Shown piece after piece: positions 16,192 to 24,484 of a stretch of 64,000 bases of DNA (positions are counted from its first letter, which is position 1; the number at the start of each line of letters is the position of its first letter). A program made the translations under genes and the position numbers. The notes under the pieces were generated by a model that did not search any database, was not told the origin of the DNA, and was given only the letters and a program-made list of their open reading frames with translations. Source of the stretch: Pseudomonas sp. LS1212 (lineage in GTDB: Bacteria > Pseudomonadota > Gammaproteobacteria > Pseudomonadales > Pseudomonadaceae); the NCBI RefSeq assembly GCF_024741815.1, contig NZ_CP102951.1, forward strand, positions 1,215,001-1,279,000, read 5' to 3'.

Positions 16192-16622
16192 TGACCGACA
16201 ACGAACTTGCTTTACTCGCTGGCATCGCCGACGCCGCCAAAGGCCAAGCGTGGTGTGGTGATTTTATAGAGTTTCTACGCTTTATCGGCAAGCCGGATGC
16301 CACCATAAGCGAAGCGCACCAGATAGTAAAAATTTTTAGCGCCCATTATCGCAGTGGTCACATGCGCTGGGTCTTGGCCGATCGATACGGCATTGCCCTG
16401 TGGAAACTGCGCGGCAGCCCGCAAATCCGGGTGATTGATTTGAAGGCGATGAAGCTGCACCCGCCTGTCGCCCCCGACACGTGTCGGCTTTGCGGGATCA
16501 CGGAGAAAGAACCCCGGCTCAATCTGGCAATGGACCCCAACGGTGGCCCGGATAGTCATGTGCATATCCATTGCAAGAAAACGCTGTACAAATTAAGGGC
16601 ACAGGAGGCTTGTTGTGGGTAA
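16188..16622 (+). CDS. Small protein with C-terminal Cys/His cluster (second of two)
   Basis: 144 residues. The C-terminal region reads DTCRLCGITEKE, then DSHVHIHCKKTLYKLRAQ, a C-x2-C and H-x3-H-C arrangement typical of treble-clef zinc binding. No HNH catalytic triad is evident. ATG 16188 overlaps the previous stop, and the gene overlaps the next GTG start by 8 bases. Its position after a protein of matching layout suggests an ancient duplication. Confidence 0.65.
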   Translation: MMTDNELALLAGIADAAKGQAWCGDFIEFLRFIGKPDATISEAHQIVKIFSAHYRSGHMRWVLADRYGIALWKLRGSPQIRVIDLKAMKLHPPVAPDTCRLCGITEKEPRLNLAMDPNGGPDSHVHIHCKKTLYKLRAQEACCG

Positions 16623-17538
16623 TGAAATCGATTTATATAAACCCGGTGACTTGGCGCCGTATGCACCATCACCACAACCGTTAGCGCCTTCTCCTGATAG
16701 TTGGAGCAATGTGCCGGATGTTTTATCACCGGGTGAAATTGACACTTATCAAGGCGGCCAAACGATCTTTGGGCAAACACTCCCTCCCGGTGTAACTGCC
16801 CAACAAGTGCAGGCCGCAATCGGACAGCTAGCCGGTGTCTTCCTCTCGGATTTTTCCAAGCTTCAGCACAATGCGCGGCATATCCAGCAAGCCATTCAAT
16901 GGTATCAGGATGCACTCGCTAACCCGCCATCAGCACAACGGCAACGCCATCGCTATAACCTTTTCGAGCATAAGTCCGACCCGATTTTTCAAGCCTTCGC
17001 CAACTTCGCCCACGACCACGCTTTTAGCGCAAAGATGGTTGAAGACATCTGCTGGTGGGTGTCGGAGGCAGCACGACGGCTTAATGCTCAACCAGTTGGA
17101 AGCCCTGTGTCAGACGCACAAGGAAGTGCACCCCCCTCTCATGAAGATCAACTGTCAGACGCCGACTGGGCCGAACTCAACCGACGCAATGAACGCACAA
17201 AGATGGATACGGAAGTCGTTTTGCGTAAACGCTGGGGCACTTCCTACGAAGCAAACATCCAAGTCATCCAAAGTTATTTTGACGGTTTACCGGCCAGAGA
17301 TCAGGCGCACCTTACCCAAATATCCAATGTCGGGGTTCTGCTCAACACCGTTCAAGCAATGGAACATTTGTTTAATTCTGCCATCGGTAGTGGTTCCCTG
17401 CCTACATCAGGCAGTGCGATTGCCCAAGAAATAGCGGCGATTGAACGCACGATGAAACACGAGCGGCAGAGCTATCTGAGAGACCCCCAGCTTCAAGCAA
17501 GATATAGGACGTTGCTTGATATAAGAGATAGGAGTTAA
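16615..17538 (+). CDS. Phage-type protein, possibly scaffold- or assembly-like
   Basis: 307 residues from GTG 16615, which has AGGAGG 7 bases upstream. The N-terminus is Pro-rich and disordered (APYAPSPQPLAPSPDSWS), the middle is helical (two long amphipathic segments near 70-150), and the C-terminus ends IAQEIAAIERTMKHERQSYL and QARYRTLLDIRDRS. That ending resembles the C-terminal motif of podophage-type capsid assembly (scaffolding) proteins, where it contacts the coat protein. The central part does not decide the matter, so the function is open. Confidence 0.6.
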   Translation: MGNEIDLYKPGDLAPYAPSPQPLAPSPDSWSNVPDVLSPGEIDTYQGGQTIFGQTLPPGVTAQQVQAAIGQLAGVFLSDFSKLQHNARHIQQAIQWYQDALANPPSAQRQRHRYNLFEHKSDPIFQAFANFAHDHAFSAKMVEDICWWVSEAARRLNAQPVGSPVSDAQGSAPPSHEDQLSDADWAELNRRNERTKMDTEVVLRKRWGTSYEANIQVIQSYFDGLPARDQAHLTQISNVGVLLNTVQAMEHLFNSAIGSGSLPTSGSAIAQEIAAIERTMKHERQSYLRDPQLQARYRTLLDIRDRS

Positions 17539-17544
17539 TCTAAA

Positions 17545-17919
17545 ATGGCAAACGTTATAAGCCCACGACCGTCTAATCGTACCTTCGCCGCTATAACCCT
17601 GAGCACGGCAGCCAGCGGTGAATCCGAGTCAGTTAACATAACGGGTTTAGTTTTAAGCTGTATCGAAATGTCAACTGCATGGTCAGATGCGCGAATCGGA
17701 ATACAGGGTTCCATCAGTGGCACGACCAGCTTCTTTAATGTGTTTAACGATCTGGGCGATTTTCTGACTTTTCCCACATCGGCCAATCGGATCGTCGCCT
17801 TTGATCCTGCGCCCCTTGCCGGATTGCAGGTTATTAAAATTACCAGCCTGACCAGCGCGGGGGTTGCGGTGGCCCAAGCCTCCCCCAGAATTTTGAAGCT
17901 CGGTTTATCGGAGAATTGA
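17545..17919 (+). CDS. Putative phage virion-type beta-strand protein
   Basis: 124 residues, rich in Ser, Thr and alternating hydrophobics, with no signal peptide. It contains WSDARIGIQGSISGTTSFFN, then GDFLTFPTSANRIVAFDP and a C-terminal LTSAGVAVAQASPRI. This is the layout of small phage structural proteins of beta-sandwich type that I recall from tailed phages. It follows the assembly-like gene by 6 bases. Confidence 0.6.
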   Translation: MANVISPRPSNRTFAAITLSTAASGESESVNITGLVLSCIEMSTAWSDARIGIQGSISGTTSFFNVFNDLGDFLTFPTSANRIVAFDPAPLAGLQVIKITSLTSAGVAVAQASPRILKLGLSEN

Positions 17920-17922
17920 ACC

Positions 17923-18108
17923 ATGGACAACATTTCTGCTTCACATCCCCTTTGCGTCGAAGCCCGCGAAGTCCGCGACCAACTTGTGGCCGACGGTGGC
18001 GACGAACGCTTGATCTCGAAGCTCAACGCTTTACTGGCTTTGCCGTTTCTTCACGGTGGGCAGCAGATAACGCTGCGCGGTCTGATAGCAGAGGCGCGAC
18101 TTAAATGA
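17923..18108 (+). CDS. Hypothetical protein of 61 residues
   Basis: Small, mostly helical protein (CVEAREVRDQLVADGGDERL, then LNALLALPFLHGGQQITLRG) starting 3 bases after the previous stop and overlapping the next gene by ATGA. No recognised motif. Tight packing in the block supports it as real. Confidence 0.6.
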   Translation: MDNISASHPLCVEAREVRDQLVADGGDERLISKLNALLALPFLHGGQQITLRGLIAEARLK

Positions 18109-18581
18109 CCAATATTCTGAATCGGCCCGTGCCCCCACGGCAAGAACAGCCCCCAGCGCCGACAAGCACGCATCCTGGGCTCGCTAGGTTGGAGCGGAAA
18201 TTCCGCAGCCTCGGTATCGAGCTACCGGATAAAGTCCCGCCAGAACCTGTGGATGTTAATGGCTTGGGCGCTGCTATCCAGCAATTGATCGACCAGACTG
18301 TGGCAGAGCGCGTAGCCGAGGCATTAAAAGAACAGCAACAGCGTACGGAACGAATGCAGCAGCAGTCCCCTGCACCAGTGCCGCCAGCATCAAAGCCGGT
18401 GCCCGCAATACTCAAGGTTACCCAGCGAGACGAAAACGGGCGCATCGCGGCCATGTCCATAACGCCGGTGCCATCCAATACATTCCCGCCGCCAGCATCA
18501 AAACCAACGCCCGCTGAACTACGGGTAACTCAACGTGACGAACATGGTCGCATCATGGCCATGTCCATAACCCCAGCATGA
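18105..18581 (+). CDS. Hypothetical protein with duplicated C-terminal unit
   Basis: 158 residues. The N-terminal half is Pro-rich then helical (QQLIDQTVAERVAEALKEQQ). The C-terminal half is a 36-residue unit present twice, each containing VTQRDE-x-GRI-x-AMSITP. Short C-terminal units of the type QRDE-x-GRI occur in phage head-associated proteins, but no function is certain. Start overlaps the previous stop (ATGA). Confidence 0.6.
   Translation: MTNILNRPVPPRQEQPPAPTSTHPGLARLERKFRSLGIELPDKVPPEPVDVNGLGAAIQQLIDQTVAERVAEALKEQQQRTERMQQQSPAPVPPASKPVPAILKVTQRDENGRIAAMSITPVPSNTFPPPASKPTPAELRVTQRDEHGRIMAMSITPA
18381..18581 (+). repeat. Two-copy 108-bp in-frame tandem repeat
   Basis: Copies begin at 18381 and 18489, each starting CCGCCAGCATCAAA. 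The period is 108 bases, or 36 codons. The copies differ mainly at third positions and a few residues, so the duplication is old and under protein-level constraint. Confidence 0.75.
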
Positions 18582-18604
18582 GGATTTAATAGGAGGACAC
18601 GAAC

Positions 18605-18808
18605 ATGACCATCCTCTATAGCAACCAAGCGAACGGCGATCTGGCCGAAGCCTTCGGCGAAATCGAAGCGCTGTTTCATGCGATGACGCAGATTGTGCCA
18701 GTGCCTCACCGCAAGCCTCGGCGGGCGATGACGGTACACCTCAACTACCGTGCTGACGGCTCGCTGGACTCGATCCTGACCCTGCCCACGCATGCGGGTG
18801 AAGAGTGA
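18605..18808 (+). CDS. Hypothetical protein of 67 residues
   Basis: Preceded by AGGAGG, 11 bases before ATG 18605. It contains GDLAEAFGEIEALFHAMTQI and a C-terminal VHLNYRADGSLDSILTLPTH. No motif recognised. Its stop overlaps the start of the terminase-like gene, suggesting coupling to it. Confidence 0.6.
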   Translation: MTILYSNQANGDLAEAFGEIEALFHAMTQIVPVPHRKPRRAMTVHLNYRADGSLDSILTLPTHAGEE

Positions 18809-19413
18809 TGGCTGCCCGAGGCCGACCACCGGGCCAAGTCAAATCTGGCGGCAGGGTCAAAGGCAGTCTGGATAAAAACCAGCGGCAATTGATCACAGGC
18901 GAAATCGCCAATGACATTCTGCAAACTTATAAAAAATTAGGCGGACCTAAATTTTTATTAAAATGGGCGACCGAAAACCCGAGCGAATTTATCCGGCAGT
19001 GTTTGGCAAGGCTGATGCCGCCCATGGCCCGCGACGGTGACGGCGATGTTGTGCAGGTCAACACCCAGGTCAACATCGACAGCGAATTTGAAGCCGCTCG
19101 CAGAATCGCCTTCGCCTTGTCCAAGGCTACTTATGCATTCAAAGAGCGGGAACCGGTGGCGACAATGACACCGCAAGAAGCCTGCAACCCCAGGTGGCAG
19201 CGTCCAGACGACGTGCCCGACACCATGCCCTTGATCCAGCCCGAACCCATCGACACCCCGGATCAGGCCAGATGGGCGAGTGAGCTAAAGTTGAGCCCTG
19301 AGCAAAGGCGCGACAACGCTCTGATCCGGGAAACCGAGACGGCCACCTTGGAAAGCTACGCGGGGTCGTCAAGTGAGCAGGCACTGGCGCGCAGACGGTC
19401 AGAGTTGTTGTGA
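18808..19413 (+). CDS. Terminase small subunit-like protein
   Basis: 201 residues from ATG 18808 (GTG 18805 is also possible, overlapping the previous stop). The N-terminus is GRPPGQVKSGGRVKGSLDKN, then ILQTYKKLGGPKFLLKWATE and NPSEFIRQCLARLMP, an arrangement seen in small terminase (TerS/DNA maturase A-like) proteins, where the basic N-terminus and helices bind the packaging site. The C-terminal half is acidic and Pro-rich. In phages this gene is followed by the large subunit; here it is not. In satellites a lone TerS redirects helper-phage packaging. The call is by pattern. Confidence 0.6.
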   Translation: MAARGRPPGQVKSGGRVKGSLDKNQRQLITGEIANDILQTYKKLGGPKFLLKWATENPSEFIRQCLARLMPPMARDGDGDVVQVNTQVNIDSEFEAARRIAFALSKATYAFKEREPVATMTPQEACNPRWQRPDDVPDTMPLIQPEPIDTPDQARWASELKLSPEQRRDNALIRETETATLESYAGSSSEQALARRRSELL

Positions 19414-19556
19414 AAGTCCAGTTCTAACTGAACCCATTCAGCAACCGCCAGTACCCTTGGCTGAATCGATTTTGTCAGTTCGACGATTTGACCTGTCTGA
19501 AGGTCGATTGCCGGATGGATGTAGCCTGGCAGGTCGATCTCGACATAGATGTGCAT
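19356..19556 (-). CDS. Possible small hypothetical protein on the opposite strand
   Basis: 66 residues starting MHIYVEIDLPGYIHPAIDLQ, with a plausible folded composition, overlapping the 3' end of the terminase-like gene by 58 bases. No homology was recognised and no strong RBS is visible. It is the only coding candidate on the - strand of the element and may be spurious. Confidence 0.3.
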   Translation of the reverse strand: MHIYVEIDLPGYIHPAIDLQTGQIVELTKSIQPRVLAVAEWVQLELDFHNNSDRLRASACSLDDPA

Positions 19557-19635
19557 GGTGACGGTTCCGCACTTAGCAGTATTAGCACCTTGCAAATATG
19601 GGAAAGCGGTGCGGTTGTTGAGTGTAGCCTACATG

Positions 19636-19731
19636 TTGGTGTGCCCCTTCGTCATGAACACGCAAGACGAGATCGTTCAGGCGATCAACGATTTCAACAG
19701 CTACGCTATGAGGGTTTTTCCGGCGGCCTGA
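19636..19731 (+). pseudogene. 3' remnant of a pirin-family gene
   Basis: In this frame the sequence reads LVCPFVMNTQDEIVQAINDF and ends at a TGA. Pirin/quercetinase proteins characteristically end with GPFVMNT-x-EEI-x-QA-x-xDY. No upstream pirin sequence was found, so only the tail survives. It directly precedes the isochorismatase-family gene. The spacer 19414-19761 otherwise shows only the possible - strand ORF. Confidence 0.45.
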
Positions 19732-19761
19732 TCGTCGCCATCCCATCCGTGGAGAGTCCCC

Positions 19762-20442
<681 letters not shown>

Positions 20443-20458
20443 TCGTATCCGCTGTATC

Positions 20459-20489
20459 GCCCCCCATCGAAGCGGTGGGGGGCTTTTTT
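20459..20489 (+). terminator. Intrinsic terminator of the isochorismatase-family gene
   Basis: GCCCCCCA, nine-base loop, TGGGGGGC, then TTTTTT: a strong GC stem with a T-run 16 bases after the stop codon. Confidence 0.92.
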
Positions 20490-20591
20490 GTTGTGCGCCA
20501 GTGGCTGGCCATGCAGGCGGCCTATGATTTGTGGCAGGCCGAACACCGAGGGCAGCCCGATATCGTGCGCTTGATCGAAGCGGTGTCGTGA
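20490..20591 (+). pseudogene. Short open frame, possible gene fragment
   Basis: Reads VVRQWLAMQAAYDLWQAEHR and ends LIEAVS before TGA 20589. The composition is protein-like but no start signal or family was recognised. It could be the tail of a lost gene at the element's right end. Confidence 0.25.
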
Positions 20592-20639
20592 CCCCAACGT
20601 AACCCCGACCCGAAACGCCAAGGGCCTAAAAAGCCCGGT

Positions 20640-20693
20640 GTCTAACAGACACCATACAGATACGAAAGCCGCCAACTCAGCAAGGGACACCTA
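20640..20693. repeat. Right inner repeat, candidate integrase arm site
   Basis: GTCTAACAGACACCA, then CAGATACGAAAGC and CAAGGGAC, the counterpart of the left repeat at 8519 in the same orientation. It lies about 65-115 bp inside the right core. The 346 bp between the isochorismatase gene and the sensor kinase otherwise hold the terminator, the short fragment and the core repeat. Confidence 0.6.
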
Positions 20694-20756
20694 CACCATC
20701 AAGCCTAACCATTTGATCTTATTGGTTTATCCAACAAGACCTGAACCAGTAGCCAC

Positions 20757-20770
20757 GGATAGGTAGTACG
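20757..20770. repeat. Right attachment core (attR candidate)
   Basis: GGATAGGTAGTACG, identical to 8385-8398. It ends 18 bases before the ATG of the sensor kinase, so the junction lies in that gene's leader; the AAGGA ribosome binding site (20775-20779) is just outside the element. Confidence 0.75.
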
Positions 20771-20788
20771 TTGTCAAGGAATGCGGGC

Positions 20789-23700
20789 ATGACGGGCTGT
20801 TGGAGATCGCCATTGGTGCGAGGCGTCCTGTGCCTTTTGCTATTTTGCCTCGGACCGTTCGCCCAGGCTGCGCAGAGCCTGCCATTCACCCTGGTTCCGC
20901 CGTTCTCCGAGCTCGAACCCATGGCTTTGCACAGCGACGAGCAGCAATGGCTGGGGCCGGATCGAGTGCTGCGCATTGGCATCTCGATTGCCGACTATGA
21001 GCCGGTAGACATCACCATCGACCGCAACCGTTACCAGGGCATCAGCGCCGATTACCTGAGCCTGGTTGCCCGGCGCCTGGGAGTGGCGACGCAGGTTCTG
21101 GGCTATGCCAGGCGTGAGGAGGCCATCGAGGCCCTGCACAGCGGTGCCATCGATATCCTCACCAGTGCCAATGGTTTTGAGCGCAGCGTTCCGGGCCTGG
21201 CGTTCTCCAGCGACTATATGCCGGACCGCTCGATGGTGGTCGCCCGTGGCGGTGGCAATTCACCCACCATGAGCCTGACGGGCAAGAAAATCGTACTGCT
21301 CGACGGTTATGCCGATACCGATGTGGTTCACAAGGCTTATCCGGCCAGCGAGATCATCGTTGCCCCCAATCTCTATAGCGGTTTCGAGGCGCTCAATCAG
21401 GGGGAGGTGGACGCCTTTATCGGTAACGAGGTGATCATCCGCGCCTATAGCGCTCTGCGTCCCTTCATGGGGCTCCGGATCGTCGGCCCCAGCGCCCTGC
21501 CACCCATCGGTTTTGCTTTCGCCACGCGGGCCAGCGACAAGCCGCTGGGGGTAATGATCGACCGGGCGCTGGCCAGTATCGATGAGTCGCTGCGGCGCGA
21601 AATCCTCGGGCGCTGGACGTCGGGCCTGGGGTCGGACATTGCCCGGCAACGCGTCACGCTCAGTGCCTCCGAACAAGCCTGGATTCGCCAACATCCCCAG
21701 GTGATCGTTTCGGCCACCCAGTATGCGCCTTATCTCTTTCGCAATGAGGGGCAAGCCTGGGTCGGACTCAACAGCGATGTACTGGCGACGATTTCGCAAA
21801 TGACCGGCCTGCAGTTCGTCTTCAAACCCGCTGCATCCATTGTGCAAAGCCTGGACTTGCTTCAGAGCGGCCAGGCGGACATGAACACCACGCTCAGCGA
21901 GACGCCGGAGCGCCGCGCCTTTCTCAGCTTCACCCATTCCTTTGGCGGGCAGAGCTGGGTCTTTATCGTCAGGCCTGCCGATATTTCCCTCGGTTCGCTC
22001 CATGATTTGTCGGGGGGTGTGCTGGCCCTGCCAGCCCAGCATGCACTGGAAAGCACCATACGACGCGAGCACCCCGAGGTCCGGCTGCGGCTGGTGGACT
22101 CGCTGGATCAGGCCCGTGAGCTGGTTCGCAGCGGCCAGGCCGACGCGACTATCGACAGTGAAGTGGGCGCTTACCGTTCGGTGGGCCGCGACCCGCAAGG
22201 TACGCTCAGGGTAGGACGCGGTGTCGAGGGCAAATGGGCACCGGATCGCTTTGCAGTCAGCGCCGCGCAACCGGAACTGGCGAGCATCCTCAACAAGGCG
22301 TTGGAGGCTTTCCCGGTCGCTGGATTGCGGGCGATGCGCATGAAGTGGCTGGGCGCGGTGGCGACCCCGGCACCGGTCTGGCAGCGTATAGCGCCGTGGG
22401 TCTATTGGGCTGTGGCGGCGGCGCTGCTGTTTAGTCTGGCCTCCCTGGTCTGGAGTAGTCGGCTGAGGGTACAAATCCGTCAGCGCGAGAAGGCCGAAGA
22501 GGCGCTCAATGATCAACTGGCCTTCAAGAGGGCATTGTTCGATGGCATTCCCAATCCCATTTACGTCCGGGATCTGCAGGGGCGATTGATTTCATGCAAC
22601 AAGAGCTATGAGGAAAGCCTCTCGCTCAGTTTTGAAGATATGAAAGGACGCAAGCTGCCTGATATCGATGTGATTTCCGTGCGCGAGGCCGCGCAAATAC
22701 ATGGCGATTACCTCGCGTCGTTGCAAGACCCGCAACCGACGTTTGTCGATCGGCAGATCGAGATCTCCGGGCGCAGGATCGAAGCGTATCAATGGACCGT
22801 GCCGTTTTATCGGGCCGACGGCCAGTTGCAAGGGCTGCTTGGAGGGTGGATCGACATCACCGAACGCAAGCAACTTGAAGCCGCATTGGTCGAGGCCCGC
22901 CAACAGGCAGAGCAGGCCAGCCAGGCCAAGAGTACATTCCTTGCAACGATGAGCCATGAGATCCGTACGCCCATGGCGGTCATTATCGGTCTGCTCGAAC
23001 TGGAACGTGAAAGCGCACAAGCCCTGGGCCAGGCCCCGTCTCAGGCATTGGAGGTTGCCCACCAGTCGGCCCGAGAGTTGATCGCCCTGATTGGCGACAG
23101 CCTGGACCTCGCGCGGATAGAAGCAGGCGGCATGCAGTTATCGCTTCAAGCGTTGGCGTTCAAACCTTTTTTTGCCGGCATCGTCGAACAGTTCTTCGCA
23201 CAAGCCAGGGAAAAGGGGCTCGCCTTGACCCTGGAGCTTGCCCCCGAGGCCGAGGGCGTCTTCTGGTTCGATCCGATGCGCTTGCGTCAGGTACTGGTCA
23301 ATCTCCTGGGCAATGCGATCAAGTTCACCCGCCATGGCCGGATACGGGTTGTGGTGACCCGCCGCGCGGTTACAGGCAAACAGGCCAACCTGCACATCTT
23401 CGTGCAGGACGATGGCATTGGCATCACCCCGGAGCAACAGGCCAAGGTCTTCAAGCCGTTTGTCCAGGTGAGCCCGCAATCGGCCGGAGAGTATGGCGGG
23501 TCGGGCCTGGGCTTGAGTATCTGCAAGCAATTGGTGGAACTGATGGGCGGCCGGATCGCACTGCACAGCGTGCCCGGGCAGGGGACCGAGGTCAGCATCG
23601 AGTTGTCGCTGACAACAGTGACCCAGGCTGTTGGGCCCGAGACAGAGGTCTGCCAGGTCCGGCCCTCAACGCCTTCGCGGCGAGTCCTGGTGGTCGATGA

Positions 23701-24397
23701 CCTTTGCGCCAGCCGTTTGGTCCTTGGCCAGCAACTCGAGTTCCTGGGCCATGAAGTAGTGGCTGTCGGCGATGGCGAGGCGGCTTTGAATGCCTGGCAA
23801 AACCAGGCCTTCGACCTGATATTGACCGACTGCAACATGCCTGTCATGAGCGGTTATGCATTGGCGCAGGGCATTCGGCGCATCGAAATGCTCGAAAAAC
23901 GACGGCCCAGCGCGATTGTCGGTTGCACGGCCAATGCCATGAAGGATGAGCGTACACGCTGCCTGCAGGCGGGCATGGATGAATTGTTGGTCAAACCGGT
24001 GGAACTCGATCGCCTGGCCCGGGTTATCCAGCAGTTCACCGCGCAGCATTCGTTTGATAGGCAGACATTGCAAGAGATGACCCGCGCCAGTACGCCGGCT
24101 TTACAGCGAATGTTGGTGGAGCTGCACAAGAATCTCGACCAGGAACGCGGGGCGTTGACGACTGCTGTCGCGCAGCTGGCCTGGGAAAGCATCAACGCCT
24201 CGTTGCATCGTCTCAAAGGGGTGGCCTGCCTCATCGATGCGATTCCATTGGCGCGTGCCTGTGCGGACCTGGATGCCTTCAGCCGCGAACATCCATCGGC
24301 TGCACCGACCGGGCCATGGATGGCTCTCGAATCAGCCATTGTGCAGCTGCAGACGGAAATCGAGGGGGAGCTGGCGGAAAATCCGCGTGAGCTTTAG
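20789..24397 (+). CDS. BvgS/RocS-like hybrid sensor histidine kinase
   Basis: 1202-residue unorthodox kinase. Signal peptide (LVRGVLCLLLFCLGPFAQAA), two tandem periplasmic solute-binding (SBP_bac_3) domains (about 45-280 and 290-520), one membrane helix (about 528-551), a PAS domain (580-697), HisKA with the phospho-His in SHEIRTPMAVIIG (about 721), a HATPase with N box NLLGNAIKF and GGSGLGLSICKQLVELMGG, a receiver with Asp in ILTDCNMPVM (about 1012), and a C-terminal Hpt with His in LHRLKGVACL (about 1140). It probably senses a small periplasmic ligand and passes phosphate to the adjacent EAL regulator. Start ATG 20789, RBS AAGGA; TTG 20771 is less likely. The mobile element ends in its leader. 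Confidence 0.93.
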   Translation: MTGCWRSPLVRGVLCLLLFCLGPFAQAAQSLPFTLVPPFSELEPMALHSDEQQWLGPDRVLRIGISIADYEPVDITIDRNRYQGISADYLSLVARRLGVATQVLGYARREEAIEALHSGAIDILTSANGFERSVPGLAFSSDYMPDRSMVVARGGGNSPTMSLTGKKIVLLDGYADTDVVHKAYPASEIIVAPNLYSGFEALNQGEVDAFIGNEVIIRAYSALRPFMGLRIVGPSALPPIGFAFATRASDKPLGVMIDRALASIDESLRREILGRWTSGLGSDIARQRVTLSASEQAWIRQHPQVIVSATQYAPYLFRNEGQAWVGLNSDVLATISQMTGLQFVFKPAASIVQSLDLLQSGQADMNTTLSETPERRAFLSFTHSFGGQSWVFIVRPADISLGSLHDLSGGVLALPAQHALESTIRREHPEVRLRLVDSLDQARELVRSGQADATIDSEVGAYRSVGRDPQGTLRVGRGVEGKWAPDRFAVSAAQPELASILNKALEAFPVAGLRAMRMKWLGAVATPAPVWQRIAPWVYWAVAAALLFSLASLVWSSRLRVQIRQREKAEEALNDQLAFKRALFDGIPNPIYVRDLQGRLISCNKSYEESLSLSFEDMKGRKLPDIDVISVREAAQIHGDYLASLQDPQPTFVDRQIEISGRRIEAYQWTVPFYRADGQLQGLLGGWIDITERKQLEAALVEARQQAEQASQAKSTFLATMSHEIRTPMAVIIGLLELERESAQALGQAPSQALEVAHQSARELIALIGDSLDLARIEAGGMQLSLQALAFKPFFAGIVEQFFAQAREKGLALTLELAPEAEGVFWFDPMRLRQVLVNLLGNAIKFTRHGRIRVVVTRRAVTGKQANLHIFVQDDGIGITPEQQAKVFKPFVQVSPQSAGEYGGSGLGLSICKQLVELMGGRIALHSVPGQGTEVSIELSLTTVTQAVGPETEVCQVRPSTPSRRVLVVDDLCASRLVLGQQLEFLGHEVVAVGDGEAALNAWQNQAFDLILTDCNMPVMSGYALAQGIRRIEMLEKRRPSAIVGCTANAMKDERTRCLQAGMDELLVKPVELDRLARVIQQFTAQHSFDRQTLQEMTRASTPALQRMLVELHKNLDQERGALTTAVAQLAWESINASLHRLKGVACLIDAIPLARACADLDAFSREHPSAAPTGPWMALESAIVQLQTEIEGELAENPREL

Positions 24398-24484
24398 GAC
24401 TTGTCCTATGGGTTATCAGGACCGTTTTTTCTAGAGTGCGGGCGCGTGTGCCGTTGTTCACGCCTGCAATTGCGGAGAAAACCC

